The position numbers were made by a program, and so were the translations under genes. DNA of 64,000 nt. Source: Brienomyrus brachyistius. Its lineage: Eukaryota > Chordata > Actinopteri > Osteoglossiformes > Mormyridae. The notes under the pieces were generated by a model. It was given only the letters and a program-made list of their open reading frames with translations. It did not search any database and was not told the DNA's origin. Location of the stretch: contig NW_026042687.1 in NCBI RefSeq assembly GCF_023856365.1, forward strand, positions 1-64,000, written 5' to 3'. Positions 44,879-54,524 of the stretch are shown here, one piece after another (the first letter of the stretch is position 1; the number at the start of each line of letters is the position of its first letter).

Positions 44879-45660
44879 TCACAATCTATATAATTGTAAA
44901 TATACTGTGTAGCTGCTGGCGCGTTCCAAACTAAATCTCATTGTACTTACAATGTCAATAAAAACATCCATCCATCCATCTAGGCAGGCCAGTGTCGCCT
45001 CCATCCTTCCTGAAGTCAGTGATTCCTTTGTCTTTGTGCTGTTTAGTGCCAAATTGTTTGCTGAACTCCAACCTATCAGTTTCTGGACCTCATCTCTGTA
45101 AGCTGACTCATAAGAACCAAAGAGATTTACAAATGAGAGGAGGCCATTCGGCCCATCAAGCTCCTTTGAGGAGAACTTAGCTAATAGCTCAAAAATCTTA
45201 TCTAGCTCTGATTTAAAAGAACCCAGGGTTTTAGCTTGTGTTACAATAACAGGAAGACTATTCCATACTCTAACTACACGCTGTGTACAGAAATGCTTCA
45301 TCAAATTCGTTTTAAAATGTTCTCCAGCTAATTTCCACTTATGGCCACGAGTTCTGGTATTTAAACTAACATTGAAATAGCCATTTGGCTGAACAGCATC
45401 CAGACCTGTTAGAATCTTAAACACCTGGATTATGTCCCCCCTTAGTCTCCTTTGCTCGAGGCTAAACAGATTCAGCTCAGCTAACCTCTCCTCATTAGAC
45501 ATTCCTCTAAGACCAGGAATCATTCTCGTTGCCCTACGTTGCACCTTTTCCAAGGCAGCAATGTCCTTCTTAAGGTATGGTAACCAAACCCGCACACAAT
45601 ATTCTAGGTGGGGTCTTACCAAGGAATTATATTATCGTAGCATCACTTGCCTTGTCTTAA
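44879..45660 (-). mobile_element. CR1/L2-like LINE C terminus, longest open copy
   Basis: A 247-codon frame: VRPHLEYCVRVWLPYLKKDI, AALEKVQRRATRMIPGLRGM, ELNLFSLEQRRLRGDIIQVF, GHKWKLAGEHFKTN, RVVRVWNSLP. It is the RT thumb and C-terminal domain. At ~45,125 it runs into another LINE piece reading GSYESAYRDEVQKLI (post-catalytic RT region of a Rex1-like element), so the frame is a fusion of two unrelated LINE fragments. Confidence 0.8.
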
Positions 45661-46050
45661 ACTCCACACACCTAGAGATGCAATGTGCCTTCTCGCGTGG
45701 TGTTCCTGCAGAGGGAGTCTGTGAGTGCTGGAGATTGGGGGAGGGGGCAGTGTGGCTATGTCTGCTCTGTGTTCCTCCAGACGAGCAAAGAAGCTGTTTA
45801 GCTCCTTTGCTAAAAGGGCGTTGCTGTTAACAGTGACGGTGTTGTTGCCTTTGAAGTTTGTAATGTGTTGTATTCCCTGCCACACCCACTGTGGGTTGTT
45901 GTATGTGAAGTAGACCTCTATTTTCTGTTTCTCTGCCTGCCTGGCAACCTTGATGCCCCTATTCAGGTTAGCTCTGGCTGCACTCTGTGTTCTTGACTGC
46001 GCTGTCTTGTCCTGTAGTATTGTATTGTTGCTCTTGTGTTTATCTTGCAC
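45661..46050 (-). mobile_element. Rex1-like LINE, endonuclease-RT linker
   Basis: Minus strand RANLNRGIKVARQAEKQKIE, NNPQWVWQGIQHITNFKGNN and AKELNSFFARLEEH, conserved in Rex1-type LINEs between endonuclease and RT. Both ends are truncated; it abuts the CR1-like piece at ~45,660. Confidence 0.75.
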
Positions 46051-46230
46051 TTTCTCCCTCTGTTTGTGCTCCTTTCACTCTGTATAGTTCTATCTTGCCC
46101 GCACTTGTGTCATCTTGTGTTGTTTCTGTTTTTCTTCTTTGTGTTGCACCGTGGTCCAGGAGGAACAATGTTTCCTTTCACTGTGTACTGTGTATATTGC
46201 TGAAATAACAATAAACCCACTTGACCACCT
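46051..46230 (+). mobile_element. LINE 3' UTR-like tail
   Basis: Plus-strand sequence ending ...GCTGAAATAACAATAAACCC resembles the 3' end of fish Rex1-type LINEs. It lies opposite in orientation to the adjacent LINE coding piece. Confidence 0.4.
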
Positions 46231-46262
46231 GCCTCAATTCATCCTGAAGAGTTTTCCAATGT

Positions 46263-46275
46263 TGTTCAAAGGTCT
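46263..46275 (+). promoter_or_regulatory. DR1 (HNF4/PPAR-RXR-like) element
   Basis: TGTTCAAAGGTCT, two nuclear-receptor half-sites with 1-bp spacing, about 100 bp upstream of the chemerin-like ATG. Motif match only. Confidence 0.35.
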
Positions 46276-46374
46276 GTTTGTTTCGAGTGAAGGACACGCC
46301 CCTGGACGTGCTGGATAAGGGGACCACAGATCAGTGTCCTCAGTCCTGCTTCTCCCTTCAAAGCTGAGAGGAAG

Positions 46375-46553
46375 ATGACCCGCCTGCTGCTTCTGGTTTT
46401 GGCTTATGGAGCTCTGCTTATCTCCACAGAGGCCCAGCAAGATTACCACAGTCTCCCTGCACTCACAAGACGGCCATTAAACTCGCAGTCGAAAATGCTC
46501 ATCAAGGAACCCGTCAGCACATGAATTTCTATAACATCCAGGGCCGTCCGAAG
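46375..46553 (+). pseudogene. Chemerin-like exon 1, frameshifted
   Basis: The ATG opens a textbook signal peptide followed by QQDYHSLPA. The correct downstream frame (HKTAIKLAVENAHQGTRQHM, then NFYNIQGRPK and donor GTAACTG) is offset by one base, so ~1 nt is missing in the region 46,460-46,480. Confidence 0.72.
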
Positions 46554-46855
46554 GTAACTGCTGAGAAAGTGTTTACAAAAGTGTGAAACTTTCATCATCT
46601 GCAAGCTGAACTAATGAGTATCACATTGATTTTGATGTTTTAATTTCAATGCATATGATGCTTAATGTCTCTTCACAATGAAAGTGATGGTTGTATATCT
46701 CAGCCCTGGTCAATTTTACCTTCTCACAGTTTCTCTCTGAATCTGCTGCAGTCAAGTCTGTGACAGTTTGCCATTTTTTGGGTGATTATTGTTTGTTATA
46801 TTGCCTTTAAAACAGTTGTAGGCAATTTTGTATATAACGTGTTTATGTGATTTAG

Positions 46856-46960
46856 ATCAGCAGTGAATACATTGACATTGAGATTCTCTTGAGAGCAACA
46901 AAATGTCCAAAGTCAACTGCAACAGACCATCGGGCTGACTGTATTTTCATGGACAAGAGG
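46856..46960 (+). CDS. Chemerin-like exon 2
   Basis: 105 nt, acceptor GTGATTTAG, donor GTAAGT. Encodes ISSEYIDIEILLRATKCPKS and TATDHRADCIFMDKR with two of the conserved cysteines. The frame is intact. Confidence 0.72.
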
Positions 46961-47767
46961 GTAAGTAAAGAGTCACTGTGACTGTGAGCATTGGACATAT
47001 CAGTTAGCAAATTAATTTAGGTTCATGTTAACTTTTTTGATGCCCTGCGGGGGAAAGTTAGCCAACAATAAAGTAACAAATACATAGGTGGCCTCAAAGA
47101 GCCAGTTCCTTCACCTTATTCTCAAATTTTAGTAGGTTTACAGGCTTAAAGGCTGGATTACCAGGCAGAAGCAAATGCTAATCATCTGAGGGGTGACCTG
47201 TAGATTATGCTTCGAGCTATGAACCCTAGCTGGCCTTATTTAAAGACCTGTGGGCTGTACTACAAAGCGGGTTTTACATACCCAGAGTTAACTCAATCGA
47301 GCCAGGTTAACTAAAACTCATTGTTGAAATCAGCCTTAAATGGCAGTGTGGTGTTTTGTGGTGAAAGGGCAGGACTTAACTCTTGTTTTAATTAGAAAGC
47401 CAGTAATTAAACCTGGTCAGAGCAGGGTAGATGTGCAGTGTGAATTACCCTTTAAATTTACCTCTTTAAATAGTGAACTACAGGACCACTTAGCTTGATC
47501 GGAGGACAGTATTTTAATACAGAGCAGTGTTCAGTTAAACGGGATTTGTTGTTCATACTTTTAGATGAACTTGCTTTGTATAATATAGCCTTATGGTGAC
47601 CCTGCTTTGGAAGCTCTTTCCTCTAAAATTGTTCTGTGTCATTAAACCCTGCACTCCAGCAGCTCTGCCTTAAATCATTAGATATATCTTTACTACACCT
47701 TCTCTCACTGTATTTATTGCCCACCACTCTTTAAATACTGTTTTTGTGTGTCTGTGTGTTTTTGCAG

Positions 47768-47860
47768 CCATTCATTAACTGTAGAGTTTGCAGCAGACGG
47801 TCTGGTAATGATCTTACACATCCATCAAATGACTGTGTACCAAACAAGAAAGTGGATGAA
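47768..47860 (+). CDS. Chemerin-like exon 3
   Basis: 93 nt, acceptor TTTTTGCAG, donor GTAAGT. Encodes PFINCRVCSRRSGNDL and a further cysteine at NDCVPN. The frame is intact. Confidence 0.72.
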
Positions 47861-48445
47861 GTAAGTGTAGAGAGTCTTAGCATTATGGAAATGTAACAGG
47901 TGTGTGAATTGTGTCTAAACATGTGGTTAAACTTTGATTGTGTTTGTACATGCAAAAATTTGATCAGAGTACTGTTTATTAATGACAATGTAACTTTTAA
48001 TCTGAACAACAGTGGCAGCACCAAGGAAAAGCTTGGGGGGGGGGGCTCTAGCTCCTCCTCCAATGACCATAGTACCCCCACAGCACCCCCAAAATATTGG
48101 TTTCATTTTTTCTTTAACTATCTGTAAAATCTGTATATTGTGTAAGACATTTTTGCGGTTTTTACAGCATACTTGTAGTGTATTTTTTCTTCAAAGTACA
48201 CATAGAGGCTCTGTGAGCTAGACGTTAGAATTTCATATTTTATCCTATTTTATCCATGCTGTAGCTTATCGTGCTGTGTGCTTCTATACACCATCTACAT
48301 AAGCTGAAAAGCTAAAGCACCCGGTCTAAATAATCTCACTCCCCTATAGCACCTGTAGCATTAAGTCACTGGCGCTGCCACTGCTGAATAAACGACTCCA
48401 ATCTGACTAAACCGCTTAACTTTTCCTCCCCATGTTACATTTCAG

Positions 48446-48562
48446 GACAAACGACGTAATATGTGTCCTTCTGATAAACCTCTTCTCAGACCTAAAACTG
48501 CCTTGGCTTCCAAGGACACTAAAGAAGCTGAAGGAGACCGTCTGGCTGTTTCTGATGGCTGA
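48446..48562 (+). CDS. Chemerin-like exon 4 (C terminus)
   Basis: Acceptor ACATTTCAG; DKRRNMCPSDKPLLRPKTAL ... RLAVSDG and TGA at 48,560-48,562. Cysteine-poor basic tail; family resemblance is weak here, and the call rests on phase and position. Confidence 0.55.
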   Translation, partial: DKRRNMCPSDKPLLRPKTALASKDTKEAEGDRLAVSDG

Positions 48563-49692
48563 TGGTCCTGCAATGTGGACCAGAGGAGGAAACTGGGAGG
48601 GAAAATGCTTTGCTTTATATCATGCCCACCCAAAGCCCCCAGTGAGTAAGCCATAGGCGCCGATAGCATGGAAAAACTCCCAAGAAGGAAGAAACCTTGG
48701 GAGGGACCAAACTCAAAGGGGGAGCCCATCCTCCTGGGGCCGGCAAAGTGTAGGTGCAGGATCACAAAAAAACTTGACGAGAGAAACGAGAGAATTCGAC
48801 TGTCCCTCACAAAAACTGTAAAGTTTTAGTGGCTAAATTGCTTTTTCTATGCCTTTTCAAACAGGAGGAGATTTGTTTGGCTATACGTAGAAATTTTCTA
48901 TACAATTTAGACAGCACAGAATCATTAACCTACTTTAATGCATTTATTAATACAACCACATATTTCACACATTTTGACATCAGTCATGCAGTGAAGATAC
49001 AGTCTCTTTATTTCTTGACGCCAACCCTCCCCATTAATCCGGGCTTGGGACCGACACCTAGTTGAGCTGGCTTTCTCCCTTAAGTGGCTGGGTTAGGCTA
49101 AACTATGTACATATTTATGAAGACTACTATAAATTTATAAAGACCTCCCTAAATATGTAGTCTAACAAAACGCAGTTTAAAGAAGGTAGCCTACCTGGTA
49201 AACAAAGAAATTAAAAGGCCCACAGCATATAATCGGGCTATATCCAAGCAGTTTTTAAGAACGTAACCTACATGGCGAAATTGAATTACTTTCTGGACCA
49301 ACAAACGCAACCAGACATGAACATTATGCACCTTCCTAGTCTTGATGTATGTCGTCATACAGATGAGGACGTTAAGGCAGCCTTTAGGTCCGACCCATCA
49401 TGCACTGCAGTTTTTTGCAAATTCCTCAGATGGAAAACCATTAAATACCTCTTCTATTACCTTATATTACCTTATATTCATGTAATAAATATACAAATAT
49501 CAATTAGTTGGAAATCAGCCAGACAGACGTAATTACTACAAATGGTTTCCACTGTATTTGTGACTCTGAGTGCCGCAGGCTTGGATGCAGTGCCGCACCA
49601 TTTTGTAAGTAAATTAATAAATATTAATGAGACATCACCTACCACCCTGCAAAAAAGAAATTTGCCGCTCGTCCCCCTGCACATGAACCAAC
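48563..49692. other. Repeat-derived sequence
   Basis: ~48,665-48,740 is a short relative of the 26.6-kb repeat (AAGAAGGAAGAAACCTTGGG). ~49,005-49,210 is an inverted copy of 62,190-62,375 (GACGCCAACCCTC...ACGCAGTTTAAAGAAGG). No gene seen. Confidence 0.5.
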
Positions 49693-49818
49693 ATGGCTGT
49701 GTCAACCAGCGGAGCTCCGGAGCCTCTGGAGAAACACGCGGCAAAAAAGGCTCGCATACGGTCTTCCAGAGTTTGGGAATACTTCAGTCATGACACCTTT
49801 TCTGCGCCTCTACTGTAG
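49693..49818 (+). mobile_element. Possible BED-finger start of a hAT transposase, truncated
   Basis: A 41-codon frame MAVSTSGAPEPLEKHAAKKA then RSSRVWEYFSHD resembles the start of the BED zinc finger (basic run, then VWxxF) of hAT transposases. It stops at TAG before the zinc ligands. Low certainty. Confidence 0.35.
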
Positions 49819-50423
49819 CTGGCGTTAATGACGCTGTTTCAGCCATTTTATATTTTCTGTTTACTTATTCTGTCATGTAAGACTGAGACAAATTATCGTT
49901 TACGACTATTCTTACACACTGTAGCCTGACTTGCTGACTTAAGTAAGCTTAACTATAAGCTACCTTTGCTAGTGTTTGTGAATAACATGTTTCTCTAGTT
50001 ATGAAATTATTCCATGTTTTAGCATCTGTTTCAACATTAAAGTCAAATTGGTATATTGAAATATGTAAAAACTATTGAACTATTAGCTTAAGTCTAACAT
50101 AGAAAATCCTACTGAATCTCTTAAGATTTTCCTTTTTTGTTAATGCACTAATGTTTAAGAAGTGTCTTAAATTGAATTTCAGATTTGTGTGTGGGTGGGA
50201 GTGGGTGAATTGTATTAAATTCATACATTCATTCTTTTGGCTCAGACATTACTGACCTAAAACAAATTGAGGCATTGGGTAAGTGCTTAAATTAGCTACT
50301 AAATGGCAAAAAATATTCTAAATATCACATTTTCCATTCTTCGGTATAATTTTAATGAATCACCTATGCTGCCAAACATTAACGCATAGATTGTCACAAC
50401 ACTCTATGTTTTAGTTCTTCTTT
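49819..50423. other. No gene seen
   Basis: AT-rich non-coding sequence. Confidence 0.4.
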
Positions 50424-50723
50424 ATGTGTATAGGACGGTGTGATGGTTCTGGTGGTGGGTGTGGCCGACGCTGCTCGCGATGTTTGGCTATGCTGCAGTC
50501 CCAGGGACCAAGTTGGAACACATTTCCACCTTCAAGCTTAGGTGGAAAAACGGCACCGAGACCCAGCAGCAGGACAACTTCTTGTCCAGACAACCAGCCC
50601 TGCTTCATCATTGAAGTAAGCCCTGTGAACAGGAGCGAGATGTACTTCTGCAGTGGATGTTATAGCGGAAAGAACATCCCCATCCTCACGTCTGCCGGAG
50701 TGCCCCCTCAAGTGGGTGTGTGA
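50424..50723 (+). CDS. Unrecognised cysteine-containing open frame, possible exon
   Basis: After an acceptor-like TGTGTATAG the frame reads GRCDGSGGGCGRRCSRCLAM, later CPDNQPCFIIE and MYFCSGCYSGKNIPILTSAG, ending at TGA. GAAGTAAGC inside it could be a splice donor. The CxxC pairs suggest a zinc- or disulfide-rich segment, but I recognise no family. It lies ~1.9 kb downstream of the chemerin-like gene and may be unrelated or transposon-derived. Confidence 0.3.
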   Translation: MCIGRCDGSGGGCGRRCSRCLAMLQSQGPSWNTFPPSSLGGKTAPRPSSRTTSCPDNQPCFIIEVSPVNRSEMYFCSGCYSGKNIPILTSAGVPPQVGV

Positions 50724-50763
50724 CTTAACTCGATGGATGAATTGGACAGAATGTACTGTTACT

Positions 50764-51369
50764 AGAGGTCGACCGATATGGGTTTTTCAAGTCAAGGGTC
50801 AGGCGATGGCCGATATATGCTGCTGATTTTTTTTGGCCGATAATTGGACGTTTTCCCCTCTATTTGCATGGTAAAATATCACACTAATAATAACAAACGA
50901 TACACAAAATTTCTCAATTTAGCATTTATTGAATACTCGAATACTTGAATACTGGAAACAATAACACATTTATAAACAATAAAAATAGCAGCATCAGAAT
51001 CTCTGTTAGTGCACAATATAGCAGCAAACTCCTCATGTTTGACGGAAGGAAATTTGTAAACAATACAAAAAGGAATAAGCATGTTATCTTTAGTTGTAAT
51101 CCCACTTCCAGTCCCTGAGTCTTACTCACCACACTCATACTTCACAGCAAACAGACAGCAGTTAATTAACCAGAAGAGAAAAATGCAAAAACACAACAGA
51201 ACTTGTAAATAATAACAAACTAATAGACAATAAAAATAGCAGCATCAGAATCTCTATTAGTGCCAAATATAGCAGCAAACTCCTCATGTCTGACGGAAGG
51301 AAAATTTGTAAATACACAAAGGAATGAGCACATCTTCAGTTTTAATCCCATTTCCAGTCCCTGAGTCTT
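50764..51369. mobile_element. hAT-like non-autonomous remnant with internal duplication
   Basis: Begins TAGAGGTCGACCGATATGGG, a terminus typical of fish hAT MITEs. Two similar ~143-bp blocks (50,978-51,121 and 51,227-51,369; AATAAAAATAGCAGCATCAG) are direct repeats 249 bp apart. Confidence 0.6.
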
Positions 51370-51382
51370 CCTCATCCCACAA

Positions 51383-51430
51383 GCAGGCAAGGCATGTCAC
51401 CCCGGTTGTGTGACACTTATTTTATATAAT
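51383..51430 (+). repeat. Detached first fragment of the AT-rich satellite
   Basis: GCAGGCAAGGCATGTCACCC...GACACTTATTTTATATA matches the middle of the 53.9-57.4 kb satellite unit, showing that the following LTR-element copy is inserted into the array. Confidence 0.85.
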
Positions 51431-52680
51431 AAAATAAGTGCCCCCTGCGGCCCCAGAGCCCGAGCAGCCGTCTCCGCTGCCTGCAGCTACCGCGCCCACG
51501 TCCGAGGCGCTTTCCCTGCCTGCAGCTCCCGGGCAGGCGCCCCCTCTGCAGCCTGCAGCTCCAGTCCCTGGCCCCACTCCAGTCCCTTCTCCCCCTGTGA
51601 CTCTGGTACCCTCACCCCGACGAGCCCGACCCCGGCCGCAGGTCCTTATGTCTGTGTCCCATAAGGGGAGAGGACACAGACGCACGGCTGGGGTCCCACC
51701 CGCCCAGCCCCCTGGCTCGCCCTCCCTCGCCGGCGCTAGGGCTTGGTCGGCACCTGCGGGTCCTGGCCCTCCGGGTCGGCTGTCGTCTGCGGGTCCCCCT
51801 CCGCGGCCTCGTCGCCCTGCCTCGGTCCCTCCTCCGGCGTCTTATCGGTTGCCTGCGGGCCCCCCGACGGCGGCTCCTCATTCGCCTGCTGGTCCTCCCG
51901 CTCTGGCGTGTCGGAGGACGTCGCCGTCTGCTGCGGCTCCCCCTCTCTCCTTGCCCTCGCCAGGGTCCCTTCCAGCTCCTTCGTCCCCTTCCCTGGTCTC
52001 CCCTCCGACTCCCTCCTTCGTCCCTGCGTCTGTCCCTCACCCCGTCTCCTCGGCCCCTCCGGCTCCGGCCTCCCGGCCGCCTGCAGCCCTTCCGGCTGCC
52101 TCCCGTCGCCCGCTGGGTCTCCCTCGGGCTCCTCTTGGTTCCCCCTCCTTCTCTCCCTGGCCTCCCGTCTTTGTCCCTCCTGCCTCTGCTCCCCCTCGCT
52201 TTGTTCCTCCTGTCTCTGTCCCTCCTCTCTTTGTCCCTCGTCCCTCTGGCTTCTGCTCCTCTTTCCCCGATGTTCCCTTCGTTCACTCCCGGTCCTTTTG
52301 TCCTGCCTGTTCCCTCCGTGTCCCCCTTTCTGATCTGTTTCTCTGCCTTTCCTGTCTTATGTCAAGTCTTGTCCTGGCTCCTTCCCCTGTGCCAGTTCTG
52401 TCTGTCCGTTCTGTTCCCTGTCCCTCATTAATGAGGTTTTATATAGATATACATATATGCCCGGCTTGTCCGCTCCTCGTGTGTGCCACGCCCCCTGATT
52501 ACCCACGTGTGCTTCCCTGATCGTCTCCTGCTTTGCCCGATTACTTTGATTAGTCATGACCTATTTTAAGTCCTGGTCTTACCTGTTTGCCCTGTCCGTC
52601 ATTGTAGTTTGTCAATGCCTGCGTTCCGTCCTGCTCTACCCGCTCCGTTTCCCCGATTAAAGACCCGTTTTCACAAACAC
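51431..52680 (+). mobile_element. Second copy of the proline-rich LTR element, 5'-truncated
   Basis: Homologous to the 3' interior of the 34-37 kb element, followed by its LTR (~52,452-52,680: ATGCCCGGCTTGTCCGCTCC, GATTAAAG). The LTR stops ~20 nt after the polyadenylation signal at an A-rich run instead of continuing to the LTR end. No 5' LTR. Confidence 0.8.
51438..52520 (+). CDS. C-terminal part of the proline-rich ORF (360 codons, open)
   Basis: Continuous frame: proline-rich repeats (PAAPGQAPPLQPAAPVP), VTLVPSPRRARPRPQ, then SHKGRGHRRTAGVPPAQPPG and a long serine/proline-rich tail. It shows that in this family the main ORF continues through the segment that is out of frame in the 34-37 kb copy. 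The frame runs into the LTR. Function unknown. Confidence 0.5.
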   Translation: MPPAAPEPEQPSPLPAATAPTSEALSLPAAPGQAPPLQPAAPVPGPTPVPSPPVTLVPSPRRARPRPQVLMSVSHKGRGHRRTAGVPPAQPPGSPSLAGARAWSAPAGPGPPGRLSSAGPPPRPRRPASVPPPASYRLPAGPPTAAPHSPAGPPALACRRTSPSAAAPPLSLPSPGSLPAPSSPSLVSPPTPSFVPASVPHPVSSAPPAPASRPPAALPAASRRPLGLPRAPLGSPSFSPWPPVFVPPASAPPRFVPPVSVPPLFVPRPSGFCSSFPDVPFVHSRSFCPACSLRVPLSDLFLCLSCLMSSLVLAPSPVPVLSVRSVPCPSLMRFYIDIHICPACPLLVCATPPDYPRVLP

Positions 52681-52710
52681 AAAAAAAACTATATGTATAC
52701 ATATACATAC

Positions 52711-53877
52711 ACTGAACAAAAATATAAACGCAACACTTTTGTTTTTGCTCCCATTTTTCATGAGATGGACTTAAAGATCTACAATTCATTCCAGATACAC
52801 AATATTACCATTTCTCTCAAACATTTCTCACAAATCAGTCTAAATGTGTGATAGTGAGCACTTCTGCTTTGCTGAGATAATCCATCCCACCTCACAGGTG
52901 TGCCACATCAAGATGCTGATCTGACATCATGGGTAGTGCACAGGTGTACCTTATACTGCCCACAATAAAAGGCCACCCTGGAATGTGCAGTTTTGTCTCA
53001 CAGCAAAATGCCACAGATGCCACAAGCATTGAGGGAGCGTGCAATTGGCATGCTGACAGCAGGAATGTCAACCAGATCTGTTGCTCGTGCATTGAATGTT
53101 CATTTCTCAACCATAAGCCGTCTCCAAAGGCGTTTCAGAGAATATGGCAGTACATCCAACCGGCCTCACAACCGCAGACCACGTGTAACCACACCAGCCC
53201 AGGACCTCCACATCCAGCAGGTTCACCTCCAAGATCGTCTGAGACCAGCCACTCAGACAGATGATGCACGGCCCCATGTTGCAAGGATCTGTACACAGTT
53301 CTTGGAAGCTGAAAATGTCCCAGTTCTTGCATGGCCAGCATACTCACCGGACATGTCACCCGTTGAGCATGTTTGGGATGTGCTTGACCGGCGTATACGA
53401 CAGCGTGTACCAGTTCCCACTAATATCCAACAACTTCGCACAGCCATTGAAGAGGAGTGGACCAACATTCCACAGGCCACAATTGACAATCTGATAAACT
53501 CTATGCGAAGAAGATGTGTTGCATTGTATGAGGCAAATGGTGGTCACACCAGATACTGACCGGTTCTGAGTCCCCAGACCCCCAATAAAGCAAAAAACTG
53601 CACATTCCAGGGTGGCCTTTTATTGTGGGCAGTATAAGGTACACCTGTGCACTACCCATGATGTCAGATCAGCATCTTGATGTGGCACACCTGTGAGGTG
53701 GGATGGATTATCTCAGCAAAGCAGAAGTGCTCACTATCACACATTTAGACTGATTTGTGAGAAATGTTTGAGAGAAATGGTAATATTGTGTATCTGGAAT
53801 GAATTGTAGGTCTTTAAGTCCATCTCATGAAAAATGGGAGCAGAAACAAGAGTGTTGCGTTTATATTTTTGTTCAGT
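52711..53877 (+). mobile_element. Tc1/mariner element with long terminal repeats, internally deleted
   Basis: 1,167 bp bounded by ACTGAACAAAAATATAAACG and its complement at a TA site. The terminal inverted repeats are ~280 bp (52,711-52,990 and 53,598-53,877). It sits inside the AT-rich satellite, between its ...CATATACATA and TATATTTATGGG sequences. Confidence 0.92.
52993..53559 (+). CDS. Tc1-like transposase, central deletion (188 aa)
   Basis: N-terminal paired-type helix-turn-helix DNA-binding part is intact (residues ~10-75: ALRERAIGMLTAGMSTRSVA, HFSTISRLQRRFREYG, NRPHNRRPRVT). After DRLRPATQTDD the frame jumps directly to the second catalytic region (DARPHVARICTQFL; WPAYSPDMSPVEHVWD), which gives the D34E spacing, and ends GGHTRY. 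Usual length is ~340 residues, so ~150 including the first catalytic aspartate are gone. It cannot catalyse transposition, but could still bind terminal repeats if expressed. Confidence 0.9.
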   Translation: MSHSKMPQMPQALRERAIGMLTAGMSTRSVARALNVHFSTISRLQRRFREYGSTSNRPHNRRPRVTTPAQDLHIQQVHLQDRLRPATQTDDARPHVARICTQFLEAENVPVLAWPAYSPDMSPVEHVWDVLDRRIRQRVPVPTNIQQLRTAIEEEWTNIPQATIDNLINSMRRRCVALYEANGGHTRY

Positions 53878-53882
53878 ATATA

Positions 53883-53994
53883 TATTTATGGGTGTATCGA
53901 GACTAGATGGTCATTATGGATAACTAAAGTGCACTAAAATTGGGTGAGCAGGCAAGGCATGTCACCCAGGTTGTGTGACAATTATTTTATATAA

Positions 53995-54040
<46 letters not shown>

Positions 54041-54324
54041 CATCCACCATCCCTCCTTTACGGAGAACTGCGTTATTTTTCTTTTTTATTGCTAATAAAA
54101 AAACTATATATATATACATATATATTTATGGGTGTATCGAGACTAGATGGTCATTATGAATAACTAAGGTGCACTAAAATTGGGTGAGCAGGCAAGGCAT
54201 GTCACCCCGGTTGTGTGACAATTATTTTATATATATATTCCATCCACCATCCCTCCTTTACGGAGGACTGCTTTATTTTTAATATCCATTGCGAAAAAAA
54301 AACACAAGAAAAAGAAAAAATATC

Positions 54325-54363
<39 letters not shown>

Positions 54364-54468
54364 GGGTGTGTCGAGACTAGATGGTCAGTATGGATAACTA
54401 AAGTGCACTAAAATTGGGTGAGCAGGCAAGGCATGTCACCCAGGTTGTGTGACAATTATTTTATATAA

Positions 54469-54524
<56 letters not shown>

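Larger units (their letters stand above)
46375..48562 (+). pseudogene. Chemerin-like (retinoic acid receptor responder 2-like) secreted protein, 1-nt frameshift
   Basis: Four plus-strand exons with GT-AG sites, all phase 0, would encode ~164 residues, close to chemerin's ~163. Exon 1: signal peptide MTRLLLLVLAYGALLISTEA, then a cystatin-like helix (KTAIKLAVENAHQGTRQHMN). Exon 2: IEILLRATKCPKSTATDHRA and DC. Exon 3: PFINCRVCSRR. The spacing C-x11-C, then CxxC, follows the chemerin cystatin fold. Exon 4 is a short basic tail ending at TGA. Chemerin is a secreted pro-ligand of CMKLR1 that recruits immune cells. Exon 1 is 179 nt where 180 is needed: the signal-peptide frame reaches TGA while the helix is in the other frame. 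It is a fresh pseudogene, an allele or an error. A different cystatin-fold family (e.g. cathelicidin-like) is the alternative. Confidence 0.68.
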
